From Joyebacterum sp964521425 (lineage in GTDB: Bacteria > Joyebacterota > Joyebacteria > Joyebacterales > Joyebacteraceae), in NCBI GenBank assembly GCA_964521425.1, contig CAZFRO010000031.1:1-22341 (forward strand): a stretch of 22,341 nt of DNA, in the 5' to 3' direction. Positions within the stretch are counted from its first letter, which is position 1; every line of letters begins with the position of its first letter. Made by a program: the position numbers and the translations under genes. Under the pieces are notes generated by a model. The model was not told the origin of the DNA. It was given only the letters and a program-made list of their open reading frames with translations, and made no database searches. Below, piece after piece: positions 15,134-21,523 of the stretch.

Positions 15134-15162
15134 GTGACGATTCGTGCGGCATCTGGTAGAAT
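15134..15162 (+). promoter_or_regulatory. Promoter of the cytochrome fusion gene
   Basis: GTGACG (15134-15139), a 17-bp spacer and TAGAAT (15157-15162), with TGG directly before the -10, predict a start near 15169. This excludes the in-frame GTG at 15144 as the start codon and supports GTG 15255. Confidence 0.55.
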
Positions 15163-15254
15163 CCCACAACTCACGATTATGTGCCACATTGGAGGACGGT
15201 CTCACATCACGTCCCAGAACGCCTGCCTCCGATGTCAGCGAAGGGGGGATCCAC

Positions 15255-16151
15255 GTGCTCACAGGACAGAGTGTCGCCCGCGCCCTTCCTCTTCTTGCCT
15301 TGGTTCTTGTTGTCGGCGTGGTCGCCACGGCGATGGCGATGCCACAGTACGCCTCGGAGACCGGTCTTGCCTGCGGCGCGTGTCACGAAGACGGCGCGGA
15401 TGCCGGTTCGCTCACGGAACTCGGCGAGGACTTCCTTCTCGCAGATCACGTGCTTCCAGCGGGGTTTGCAGAACCGTCCAACCTTCAGATATGGCTCAGG
15501 GGATTGGTTCGCTTCCTACATCTGGTTGGTGGGGTAGTCTGGTTCGGCGCCATCATCTACATCCACCTCTTCCTGACTCCCCGTCGTTTCGCCAAGGGCC
15601 TCCCGCGTCCCGAGATGAGGCTCGGGTGGTACTCCATTGTCCTGATGGCGGTGACCGGCACGCTTCTCACTATCTGGCGAGTGGACTCCATTAGTGAGTT
15701 GTGGACGACGGCGTTCGGGACCATCTGGATGATCAAGTTCGCGGTCTTCCTCACGCTCGTACTGATTGCAGCCGCTGTGACGACGGTCATCAATAAGAGA
15801 ATGCGACGGGAGGCAGAGTGCGCGGGTGGAGTGGGGGCGTGCGGCCGCGTGAGGTTCGCCTTTGATGGAGTACTCTATGACGCCACGGACAGCGCGTCAT
15901 GGAAGGGGGGTGTCCACTTCAATCGCCATCGGGCAGGGACTGACCTGACGGCGGCGATAGCGGATGCTCCACACGGTCCTGACGTGCTCACGCGTATCGA
16001 GGCCGTTGGGCCAGTTCCTGAGGGTGGTCGCGAGGAACTGTCGCGACCGGCTCGGGTCTTCGTAGCACTGGCGTATTTCAATCTGGTCCTGATAGCCATC
16101 GTTCTCTTCTGCGCCTCCTTCTGGGGTTGGGGGCTCAAGCTGATCGACTGA
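15255..16151 (+). CDS. Membrane cytochrome: c-type heme, CopD-like and cytochrome b5 domains
   Basis: A GTG at 15255, preceded by GAAGGGGGG, opens a 298-residue protein. An N-terminal hydrophobic segment (about 11-28) is followed by a single c-type heme motif CGACH (residues 40-44). A CopD-like membrane region of three helices follows (about 85-185), with a His early in the first helix (FLHLVGGVVWFGAIIYIHLFL). Next is a cytochrome b5-type heme domain (about 196-250: FDGVLYDATDSASWKGGVHFNRHRAGTDLTAAIADAPHGPDVL), whose RHRAG and APHG histidines are the likely axial ligands, and a final helix (about 272-295). Three heme-type modules in one chain suggest electron transfer across or along the membrane. 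Topology would place CxxCH outside; the side of the b5 domain is not clear. It has its own promoter; the next gene starts 82 bp on. Confidence 0.78.
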   Translation: MLTGQSVARALPLLALVLVVGVVATAMAMPQYASETGLACGACHEDGADAGSLTELGEDFLLADHVLPAGFAEPSNLQIWLRGLVRFLHLVGGVVWFGAIIYIHLFLTPRRFAKGLPRPEMRLGWYSIVLMAVTGTLLTIWRVDSISELWTTAFGTIWMIKFAVFLTLVLIAAAVTTVINKRMRREAECAGGVGACGRVRFAFDGVLYDATDSASWKGGVHFNRHRAGTDLTAAIADAPHGPDVLTRIEAVGPVPEGGREELSRPARVFVALAYFNLVLIAIVLFCASFWGWGLKLID

Positions 16152-16185
16152 CGTGCCACGATAGCGGTGAGCGCCTCGTGTGCAG

Positions 16186-16191
16186 TACAAT
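16186..16191 (+). promoter_or_regulatory. Possible -10 box of the membrane protein pair
   Basis: TACAAT lies 42 nt before the ATG at 16233, after TGCAG. No good -35 box is seen. Transcription from the upstream cytochrome gene could also reach this pair. Confidence 0.3.
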
Positions 16192-16232
16192 GGGATTCTC
16201 AGGCTGAAGAACCTGAACTGCCGGGATGGACG

Positions 16233-16892
16233 ATGAGTACTCACACAAGACCACTCAAGCGGTTCGTGGATATGGCGACGTCCCCGTCAGGGGAGCGCTC
16301 GCTTCTCCTGGATGTGGTCGCCTTCTCGGTGGCCATCGTCTCGGCGAGCGTCTTTCGCTGGGAAGCCTGTGACATCATCTGGGCACTCTGGGTGTCGAGT
16401 CTGTGCGTAGGCTTCACGACCATCATCGTTACGATCGCGTCCAAGGCGAAGGACCCGTCTTCCGGACCGCTGGCGCTGAGGATACTCGGGGGATTGGGGA
16501 TTCTGGCGTTCTTTGTCTTTCACTTCGGGATGTTCCATTTCGTGCACAGCATGTTCCTGGCCGCGTTCTTCCCTCTCACGAATGATGATGCCTTCTCGAA
16601 CATCTTCTCGACGGGGTTTGTTGCGCTCCGTCTCTACTGGCCGTTCGTCCTGATGAGCCTGCTTCCGAAGCTGCCGGGGCTGGCGCGCCAGTGGAGCGGA
16701 TCAGTCAAGGCCGATGCGGCGTTCGCCCAGCCATACGCGAACGTCGTGAAGATGCACATTCTGATCTTCGTCTTCGCCGGCCTGCACGCCGCAGGACTCA
16801 GCCGGTATGCCGTCTACCCGGTTCTCGCGTTCTACTTCTTCCCGTGGAGGAGGTTCATGAAGGCGTATCGGGGGAGGGCCGCTCGAGCGTAG
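16233..16892 (+). CDS. DUF6498-like integral membrane protein
   Basis: The ATG at 16233 is chosen because a modest site (GGGATGG) precedes it and the possible -10 box at 16186 lies downstream of the alternative GTG at 16167. The product is 219 residues with about five hydrophobic helices (near 28-45, 50-72, 84-110, 125-143 and 176-205). The motif FFVFHFGMFHFVHSMFL (about residues 93-109) and the early WEACDIIWALW segment resemble DUF6498 membrane proteins, which have no known function; the assignment is from memory of the family pattern. It is followed after 33 bp by the DUF418 gene on the same strand, so the two probably form an operon. Confidence 0.62.
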   Translation: MSTHTRPLKRFVDMATSPSGERSLLLDVVAFSVAIVSASVFRWEACDIIWALWVSSLCVGFTTIIVTIASKAKDPSSGPLALRILGGLGILAFFVFHFGMFHFVHSMFLAAFFPLTNDDAFSNIFSTGFVALRLYWPFVLMSLLPKLPGLARQWSGSVKADAAFAQPYANVVKMHILIFVFAGLHAAGLSRYAVYPVLAFYFFPWRRFMKAYRGRAARA

Positions 16893-16925
16893 TCTGGCTC
16901 ATGACGTCAACAGGGAGAACCAATC

Positions 16926-18170
16926 GTGCAGGCATCCGAGCACACACTCCACGTCGCCGCCCCCGGACCGGTCCAGGCGGCGGACCGCATCCTGTCACTC
17001 GATATCCTGAGAGGATTCGCTGTTCTTGGGATTCTCCTCATGAACATCCAGAGCTTCTCGATGATCGGGGCCGCCTACCTCAATCCGACGGCGTACGGTG
17101 ATCTCACCGGCGTCAACCGATTGGTCTGGTCTCTAAGCCACTTCTTCGCCGATCTCAAGTTCATCTCGATCTTCTCGATGCTCTTCGGTGCGGGGATCGT
17201 GCTGTTCTCCACGAGACTGGAGTCCCGGCGCTTGCGGGCGGCCCCTGTCCACTACCGGCGTGCATTCTGGCTTCTCATCATCGGTCTGGCGCACGGCTTC
17301 CTCCTCTGGTACGGGGATATCCTCGCCACATACGGGCTGGTCGCTCTCGTTACCTATCTGTTTTGGAGGCGCTCACCGCGGGTGCTCCTAGTGGTCGGGC
17401 TCGTCGTTGTCTCCATCTCATCACTACTCTCATGGATGTTTGGCGCCTCGATTCCATACTGGCCGCCCGAGGCGATCGAGGGGATGTTGAGCTTCTGGAA
17501 GCCTGGGGCCGAGGCGATAGCCTCCGAGTTGGCTGCGTACGGCGGATCCTGGATCGCGCAGATGTCCGAGCGTGCGCCTGGGATGGTCGAGCATCTGACG
17601 GTTGTCTTCTGGACCACCATGCTGTGGCGCACGGGTGGTCTGATGCTCATTGGGATGGCGCTCTACAAGTGGGGCGTCCTGTCGGCGGAGCGCTCAAGGC
17701 GCTTCTACTGGACAGCCGCAGGAGTGGGTCTGGTCGTCGGTCTTCCGCTGATCGGGCTCGGGGTGGCCCGTCGGTTTGCGGCCGACTGGGCACTCGAGTA
17801 CGCGTTCTTCCAAGGCGGTCAGTACAACTACTGGGGGAGTCTCCTTGTCGCTCTGGCCTACGTCTCCCTGATCATGCTCCTTGCGAAATCCAAACCGCTC
17901 GGAGGCGTCTCACGGAGGCTTGCGGCCGTCGGGAGGATGGCGTTCACGAACTACCTGATGCAGACTGTCGTCTGCACGACGATCTTCTACGGACACGGGT
18001 TCGGGCTCTTCGGGACCGTTGAGCGCTCGATACAGATACTGATCGTCTTCGCGGTGTGGATCTTTCAGCTCTGGTTCTCGACCTTCTGGCTCGAGCGCTT
18101 CCGGTTCGGTCCTGCCGAGTGGCTCTGGCGGAGCCTGACATACATGAAGCGACAGCCGATGCGGCGGTAG
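16926..18170 (+). CDS. DUF418 (YeiB-like) membrane protein
   Basis: A GTG at 16926, with GGGAG 8-9 nt upstream, starts a 414-residue polytopic membrane protein of normal family length. The signature N-terminus RILSLDILRGFAVLGILLMNIQSF (about residues 20-43), the conserved FISIFSMLFGAG, the Arg/His-rich turn RRAFWLLIIGLAHGFLLWYGDIL and the C-terminal GRMAFTNYLMQTVVCTTIFYGHG and FRFGPAEWLWRSLTY motifs are those of the DUF418/YeiB family. Members are thought to be membrane transporters or acyltransferase-like proteins; the substrate is unknown. It is the second gene after the DUF6498-like gene and converges with the fibre gene, leaving only 36 bp between them. Confidence 0.88.
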   Translation: MQASEHTLHVAAPGPVQAADRILSLDILRGFAVLGILLMNIQSFSMIGAAYLNPTAYGDLTGVNRLVWSLSHFFADLKFISIFSMLFGAGIVLFSTRLESRRLRAAPVHYRRAFWLLIIGLAHGFLLWYGDILATYGLVALVTYLFWRRSPRVLLVVGLVVVSISSLLSWMFGASIPYWPPEAIEGMLSFWKPGAEAIASELAAYGGSWIAQMSERAPGMVEHLTVVFWTTMLWRTGGLMLIGMALYKWGVLSAERSRRFYWTAAGVGLVVGLPLIGLGVARRFAADWALEYAFFQGGQYNYWGSLLVALAYVSLIMLLAKSKPLGGVSRRLAAVGRMAFTNYLMQTVVCTTIFYGHGFGLFGTVERSIQILIVFAVWIFQLWFSTFWLERFRFGPAEWLWRSLTYMKRQPMRR

Positions 18171-18206
18171 TCCAGCCTGCAAGCTAGGGGCTCCGCGGCC
18201 GTCTCG

Positions 18207-19067
18207 CTATTGCAGCGTCACCAGCACCTCAATAACGCCGGTGCCCGAACTCAATGAGCCGAGGGCCTTGCCGATGACCGTGCCGACAGGCGGATTCGAG
18301 TCGCGCATCGCGTGACCACGCGTACCCGACGTCACGAGGAGGTCGCCCGGTCTGATCGACCCGTTCTCCGCGCTCACCTTACACGGGACGATGCCCATTA
18401 CTGCGAGCGGAATCTCTTCGTGCATCGTCGCCATGTCGTCTAACGAGTAGGTACCGACCTGGTCTTCTCCGACTGCCTTGTCCCAATCCCGCGGTGAGCC
18501 GACGAACCCGGGCTCTGTGCTGTAGACGCCGGCTACGAGCGTTGAGTGCGATTCCCAGGACAACGCGATAGAGCGGTCACGGGACGGGTCGATGACCATG
18601 ACGTCTCCCGCCTCGACCGACCGCGCGCCCGAACTTACCGCCAGCATCTCCGCGAAGTCGGCGGGGCCGTAGTAGCCGCCGCCATTGATCTTGAACTCGG
18701 TGTCGCTTCCGAAGCCCGTATGGCACTCGATGTACTGGAAGTCGCTGACGGGGCTGTTGTTAGTGTGGATGAACAGCAGGTTGTCCCCGGTGCCGGGGTC
18801 CGACTGGGAGTAGATGCCCGCTAGCGTGCCGTATGAGCCGTAGTGCCTGACAATAAGCGCGGGCTGCGAATACCCCTCACGATCGTGCACCTCGAGGGCC
18901 GCGCCCGGATACTCGCAGGTGATACCGACGCGTCCGCCATCGGTGACCATGAGGGCGATGTCGCCGCCCATATCAACTCTGAGCGCATCCGTTGACCCAC
19001 TATCCACGATGTGGACCCGCGCGTCCGGGGACGTGTCTCCAACGCCGATGCTGCCGCTGGTGAGCAC
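18207..19067 (-). CDS. Tail-fibre-like surface protein, C-terminal part (after frameshift)
   Basis: This 286-residue frame is the continuation of 19000-20268 in another phase. The GTG at 19067 has no ribosome-binding site, and the frame is open further upstream with fitting sequence (DRPSLRVKGNGN leading into VLTSGSIGVGDTSPDARVHI). It begins with the IGVGDTSPDARVHI repeat typical of trimeric fibre or endosialidase-chaperone-type proteins. It ends with a domain of about 130 residues (GPADFAEMLAVSSGARSVEAGDVMVIDPS, STLVAGVYSTEPGF, IRPGDLLVTSGTRGHAM, VGTVIGKALGSLSSGTGVIEVLVTLQ). That domain is widespread at the C-terminus of fibre-like bacterial proteins, some linked to self-cleavage; whether this copy cleaves is unknown. 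It does not carry the sorting domain seen elsewhere in the window. Confidence 0.7.
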   Translation of the reverse strand: MLTSGSIGVGDTSPDARVHIVDSGSTDALRVDMGGDIALMVTDGGRVGITCEYPGAALEVHDREGYSQPALIVRHYGSYGTLAGIYSQSDPGTGDNLLFIHTNNSPVSDFQYIECHTGFGSDTEFKINGGGYYGPADFAEMLAVSSGARSVEAGDVMVIDPSRDRSIALSWESHSTLVAGVYSTEPGFVGSPRDWDKAVGEDQVGTYSLDDMATMHEEIPLAVMGIVPCKVSAENGSIRPGDLLVTSGTRGHAMRDSNPPVGTVIGKALGSLSSGTGVIEVLVTLQ

Positions 19068-20268
19068 GTTGCCGTTGCCCTTGACTCGGAGGGATGGACG
19101 ATCCTCGCTCGCACTCGATGAATTCCGCTCCGTCGTCCGAGCCGCTGGCCATCTTGATCTGGAGCATGTCGTTGCCGCTCGATGACGGCTGCGTGCGCTC
19201 GATGTTCACGAGCCTGGAAACGCCGCTCGATGCGGTGTTCATGGCCTCGAAGCACTCGCCGGAGCTGCTCTCCTGAATCTGAAAGCGCGCGGTGGGCGAC
19301 CGCGTTCCGAGCCCCCATCTGCCCGTAGAATCGATCGTCGCGCCGTAGACCGTGCCGGCGACCCCGTGGAAGCGGAACTCGAGGTTCCTGTCCTCGCTGA
19401 CGTCGTTGCGCATGCTCCACCAGGCGCGGCCGTCCTCAGCAAGGTAGAGGATGCCGTCGCGCGCTGCTGTAGCATCGATCGAGAGACCCGTGTGACTGCT
19501 CCCATTCCGGCGGACCCGGGCAACGACTTCGGTCCAGCCGGGAACACCGCCTGCCGCGGCGCCTGCTCCTGTGATGTGGAACGTATTCTCGGGGCTCAGC
19601 GTCCCGATACCGACGCGGCCGACCAGATGTGTGATGTTGTCTCCGTCGATGGCCCAATCGTTATCGCCTGATCCGGTGACGCCGGTCAGGTTTGAGCCGT
19701 CCCCGTAGTATGTCGTAGCACTGACGTCTCCATTGACGTCGAGCTTACGGGTCGGAGTTGAATCGCCGATGCCGACGTTACCGCTCAAGCGATAGACGTT
19801 GCTGCCGGAGATGGTCCAATCGTCATCTGCCTGCTCCGCGACGTTCGAACGAAGAGCGGTCGGCGTGCTGCCGAGCTTCTGCCGCGGCGCGAGAGATTCA
19901 CCGTCAACCGTCAGCTGAAGGTAGTACGGAGGATTGTCGAACGCGGGCAGCGCCACTGTCACGCCGAGCTCGATATGGAACCAACCCTCGATGATCGTCA
20001 CGTCCACATGCGTTTCCGGGCCCCAGAGCGAACCCCCGCCGTTCTCGGAGTCGTACAACTGAACCTTGATGTCATACGTGTCATTGATCGGGTCGCCTGT
20101 CGAGACATCGGCCAGGAAACCCTGATACCAGACCGTGGCCGGGATGGTCCGCGGCACGTTCGTCTCCGCATCTGATAGCGCCTCCCCGTGCACGGTCGAC
20201 GAGAGGGCGGGTATGGTCGACAGCAGCACGGCCGTCGCCAGTATCACCATGAGCGCCAGCGTCTTCAT
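19000..20268 (-). CDS. Tail-fibre-like surface protein, N-terminal part (frameshifted)
   Basis: The ATG at 20268 follows AGGAGGTCCGG and begins a signal peptide (MKTLALMVILATAVLLSTIPALSS). A beta-rich domain follows (about 40-140: IPATVWYQGFLADVSTGDPINDTYDIKVQLYD, ending LAPRQKLGSTPTALRSNVAEQAD). Then come repeats of the kind VGIGDSTPTRKLDVNGDVSATTYYGDGSNLTG, VGIGTLSPENTFHITG and WGLGTRSPTARFQIQ, typical of trimeric tail-fibre-like proteins. Real coding ends near residue 390 (GAEFIECERGSS); from there to the stop at 19000 the translation turns into Gln/Arg-rich nonsense, while the next frame carries sensible sequence. A +1 (or -2) change at about 19096-19115 explains this. The full gene would span 18207-20268, about 685 residues. 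There is no long homopolymer at the site. Confidence 0.72.
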   Translation of the reverse strand: MKTLALMVILATAVLLSTIPALSSTVHGEALSDAETNVPRTIPATVWYQGFLADVSTGDPINDTYDIKVQLYDSENGGGSLWGPETHVDVTIIEGWFHIELGVTVALPAFDNPPYYLQLTVDGESLAPRQKLGSTPTALRSNVAEQADDDWTISGSNVYRLSGNVGIGDSTPTRKLDVNGDVSATTYYGDGSNLTGVTGSGDNDWAIDGDNITHLVGRVGIGTLSPENTFHITGAGAAAGGVPGWTEVVARVRRNGSSHTGLSIDATAARDGILYLAEDGRAWWSMRNDVSEDRNLEFRFHGVAGTVYGATIDSTGRWGLGTRSPTARFQIQESSSGECFEAMNTASSGVSRLVNIERTQPSSSGNDMLQIKMASGSDDGAEFIECERGSSIPPSQGQRQRAHQRQHRRWRHVPGRAGPHRG

Positions 20269-20390
20269 CCGGACCTCCTGCGCGAACGGCATTGCACCGT
20301 GAACTCCTGCAACCTAGTACCCTGTAGCGTGAGACTAGCAGTCGGGCGACCGCATCGCAACGGCTGACGAGACTGCAGCCGGAACGGAAT

Positions 20391-20460
20391 GGAACGAGGG
20401 ACGCCCCCGAGGCTTCTGCCAGGGGGGCGTCCGATACTCTGCCGCGATTCCGTGCGGGGG
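20391..20460 (+). repeat. 70-bp hairpin repeat, copy 1
   Basis: This copy is 67/70 identical to 21402-21471 in the same orientation. It can fold into a 10-bp stem GGACGCCCCC / GGGGGCGTCC with a further GGC/GCC pairing inside the loop region, followed by the conserved ATACTCTGCCGC and CCGTGCGGGGG segment. It lies downstream of the small-protein gene (minus strand) in non-coding DNA. The 20269-20562 interval holds this repeat, the tetraloop hairpin and the terminator, and no gene; no clear promoter for the fibre gene could be picked. Confidence 0.85.
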
Positions 20461-20476
20461 TACGCCTTCGGGCGTA
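20461..20476 (+). other. UUCG tetraloop hairpin
   Basis: TACGCC-TTCG-GGCGTA forms a 6-bp stem closed by a C(UUCG)G tetraloop, an exceptionally stable RNA hairpin when read on the plus strand. It directly abuts repeat copy 1 and is not present after copy 2. Confidence 0.6.
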
Positions 20477-20489
20477 GGAATCCCGGATT

Positions 20490-20530
20490 GAACAAGGCCC
20501 CCAATCGCATGACCGGGGGCCTTGTTCTTT
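20490..20530 (-). terminator. Terminator of the regulator/small-protein operon
   Basis: A 13-bp perfect stem GAACAAGGCCCCC / GGGGGCCTTGTTC (20490-20502 with 20515-20527) lies 33 nt past the small-protein stop codon. TTT follows on the plus strand and only AAT on the minus strand, so it may work in both directions or mainly against plus-strand transcripts. Confidence 0.7.
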
Positions 20531-20562
20531 CTCGCGTCGTGGAGCTGCTCCGGATCGTCGTG

Positions 20563-20796
20563 CTACTTCATACGAGCCTTGAGCTCCTTGATCGCCTCGC
20601 TCACGCCTTCGAGCTCCAGCTCGGCCTGCTTGCGATACTCCTCAAGAGCTGCCAACCGCTCCTTCGCCGTGACGAAGTGTCTCGATCCACCGCCGCAGCA
20701 GCATCCATGGCTGTCGTGCATCCCGTGGCCGCCGTGGTGATGGCCGTGCTGCTTCGGTGTCTCACAGCAACCGTCTCCGTGCGATCTCCTCTTCAT
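20563..20796 (-). CDS. Small Cys/His-rich coiled-coil protein
   Basis: The ATG at 20796 is fixed by a strong site (GGAGGTGA, 5 nt spacing); the frame reaches to 20826 without one. The product is 77 residues. The first 38 residues are packed with potential metal ligands (DGCCETPKQHGHHHGGHGMH, then DSHGCCCGGG): five Cys and about nine His. Residues about 42-77 form a predicted coiled coil (AALEEYRKQAELELEGVSEAIKELKARMK). There is no signal peptide or membrane segment, so it should be cytoplasmic. It follows the ArsR-type gene by 70 bp on the same strand, with a 24-bp inverted repeat in the gap. The regulator ends in the same two parts, a Cys/His segment and a coiled coil, so the two proteins may associate. 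A metal-buffering or repressor-modulating role is inferred. Other small Cys/His-rich coiled-coil families (such as DUF5320) look superficially similar, but membership is not certain. Confidence 0.78.
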   Translation of the reverse strand: MKRRSHGDGCCETPKQHGHHHGGHGMHDSHGCCCGGGSRHFVTAKERLAALEEYRKQAELELEGVSEAIKELKARMK

Positions 20797-20818
20797 GTCT
20801 TCACCTCCTTCCGTCAGA

Positions 20819-20842
20819 TTAAGCAATTCAGCAACTACTTAA
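20819..20842. promoter_or_regulatory. Putative ArsR operator O2 (24-bp inverted repeat)
   Basis: The site has half-sites TTAAGCAATT and AACTACTTAA separated by 4 nt; the arms pair with three C/T or G/A exceptions. It sits between the regulator stop codon (20867) and the small-gene start (20796). It matches the site over the regulator promoter at 16 of 24 positions. No good -35/-10 pair is visible beside it, so it may control an unrecognised promoter or act as a second contact site. Confidence 0.55.
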
Positions 20843-20866
20843 CATCCCAGACAATAAAGCCTCCGT

Positions 20867-21313
20867 TTAGCCGACTTCCTTCTCCAGTTTCGCGATCTCC
20901 TTTCGCACTGCCTTCAGTTCCGTCTCAAGGAGTTCAGCTCGTCTGGCGAGCGATGTGAGATCGTGAGTCGTGGACCCAGACCCGCAGCAGCTCGTCCCGC
21001 CAGGGGCCTCCCCATGCCCAGTGTGTCCGTGACCACGGCCTTCGCAGCAACAGGTGGAAGTGAGCATCTCGAGGCAGGAGTCAAGCCCATTCGCGTCGAC
21101 TGAATAGGGGACGCGGTAGCCGCGTCGCTCCTTCGTCACGAGCCCGACCTCCATAAGGAGCTTCATGTGCTGGGAAACGGCCGGGGGCGTCACGCCGAGT
21201 TCCTCGGCGATCTCATTGACGCCGACCTCACCCCTCTCCTTCAGGAGTTCGATGATCCGGAGTCGAGTCGGCACACTCAGCGCCTTGAACATATCCGATG
21301 GTCTGTGTCCCAT
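20867..21313 (-). CDS. ArsR/SmtB-type repressor with Cys/His and coiled-coil tail
   Basis: The ATG at 21313 gives 148 residues; a GTG at 21319 is an alternative, since GGGGAG lies 4 nt from the GTG and 10 nt from the ATG. Residues about 5-75 are the winged helix of the ArsR family (MFKALSVPTRLRIIELLKE; recognition region VTPPAVSQHMKLLMEVGLV; wing KERRGYRVPYSV). The usual alpha-3 CxC motif is absent. An added tail contains CLEML, then STCCCEGRGHGHTGHG and TSCCGSGSTTH (six Cys in the tail with His), followed by a coiled coil (about 118-148: RRAELLETELKAVRKEIAKLEKEV). Metal or metalloid sensing probably uses the tail. Release from DNA on metal binding is the family rule, inferred here. A near-consensus promoter with an overlapping inverted repeat indicates autoregulation. 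Confidence 0.9.
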   Translation of the reverse strand: MGHRPSDMFKALSVPTRLRIIELLKERGEVGVNEIAEELGVTPPAVSQHMKLLMEVGLVTKERRGYRVPYSVDANGLDSCLEMLTSTCCCEGRGHGHTGHGEAPGGTSCCGSGSTTHDLTSLARRAELLETELKAVRKEIAKLEKEVG

Positions 21314-21330
21314 ACTCACGCAGCTCCCCG

Positions 21331-21354
21331 CAAAGTCATTTAGTCAGTACTTAA
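21331..21354. promoter_or_regulatory. Putative ArsR operator O1 at the regulator promoter
   Basis: On the minus strand it begins TTAAGTACTG and ends ATGACTTTG, an imperfect inverted repeat matching O2 at 16 of 24 positions. It overlaps the last base of the -10 box and covers the expected start site, an ideal repression position. The overlapping 10-bp perfect palindrome TACTTAAGTA lies at 21348-21357. Confidence 0.6.
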
Positions 21355-21381
21355 GTATAGCCCTGCGCCGGGTCCTGTCAA
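21354..21381 (-). promoter_or_regulatory. Near-consensus promoter of the regulator operon
   Basis: On the minus strand a perfect TTGACA (21376-21381), a 16-bp spacer and TATACT (21354-21359) form the strongest promoter in the window, about 40 nt before the start codon. Strong promoters under tight ArsR repression are usual for metal-inducible operons. Confidence 0.75.
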
Positions 21382-21401
21382 GGAGCTTTGTCGCCCGGCC
21401 A

Positions 21402-21471
21402 GGAACGAGGGACGCCCCCGAGGCGTCTGCCAGGGGGGCGTCCAATACTCTGCCGCAATTCCGTGCGGGGG
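21402..21471 (+). repeat. 70-bp hairpin repeat, copy 2
   Basis: Same orientation as 20391-20460, with three mismatches. It has the same 10-bp stem GGACGCCCCC / GGGGGCGTCC. Here an outer pairing is also possible between GGAACGAG (21402-21409) and CTCGTTCC (21485-21492), which copy 1 lacks. It lies just upstream of the regulator promoter and downstream (minus strand) of the secreted-protein gene ending at 21524. Confidence 0.85.
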
Positions 21472-21495
21472 CGGCGGGATGCTGCTCGTTCCCCA

Positions 21496-21512
21496 GGCCG
21501 TATGAAACGGCC
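21496..21512 (-). terminator. Possible terminator hairpin of the right-edge gene
   Basis: GGCCGT / ACGGCC with a 5-nt loop starts 12 nt past the stop codon of the minus-strand gene. No T-run follows, so its role as a terminator is weakly supported; repeat copy 2 just beyond could contribute. Confidence 0.35.
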
Positions 21513-21523
21513 AGGTCTTGTCC

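Noticed and set aside
20389..20958. A 189-codon plus-strand open frame across repeat copy 1 and the small-protein gene.
   Set aside because: It crosses a 13-bp terminator and the reverse of a gene with a strong ribosome-binding site; the translation is Ser/Leu-rich with no domain.
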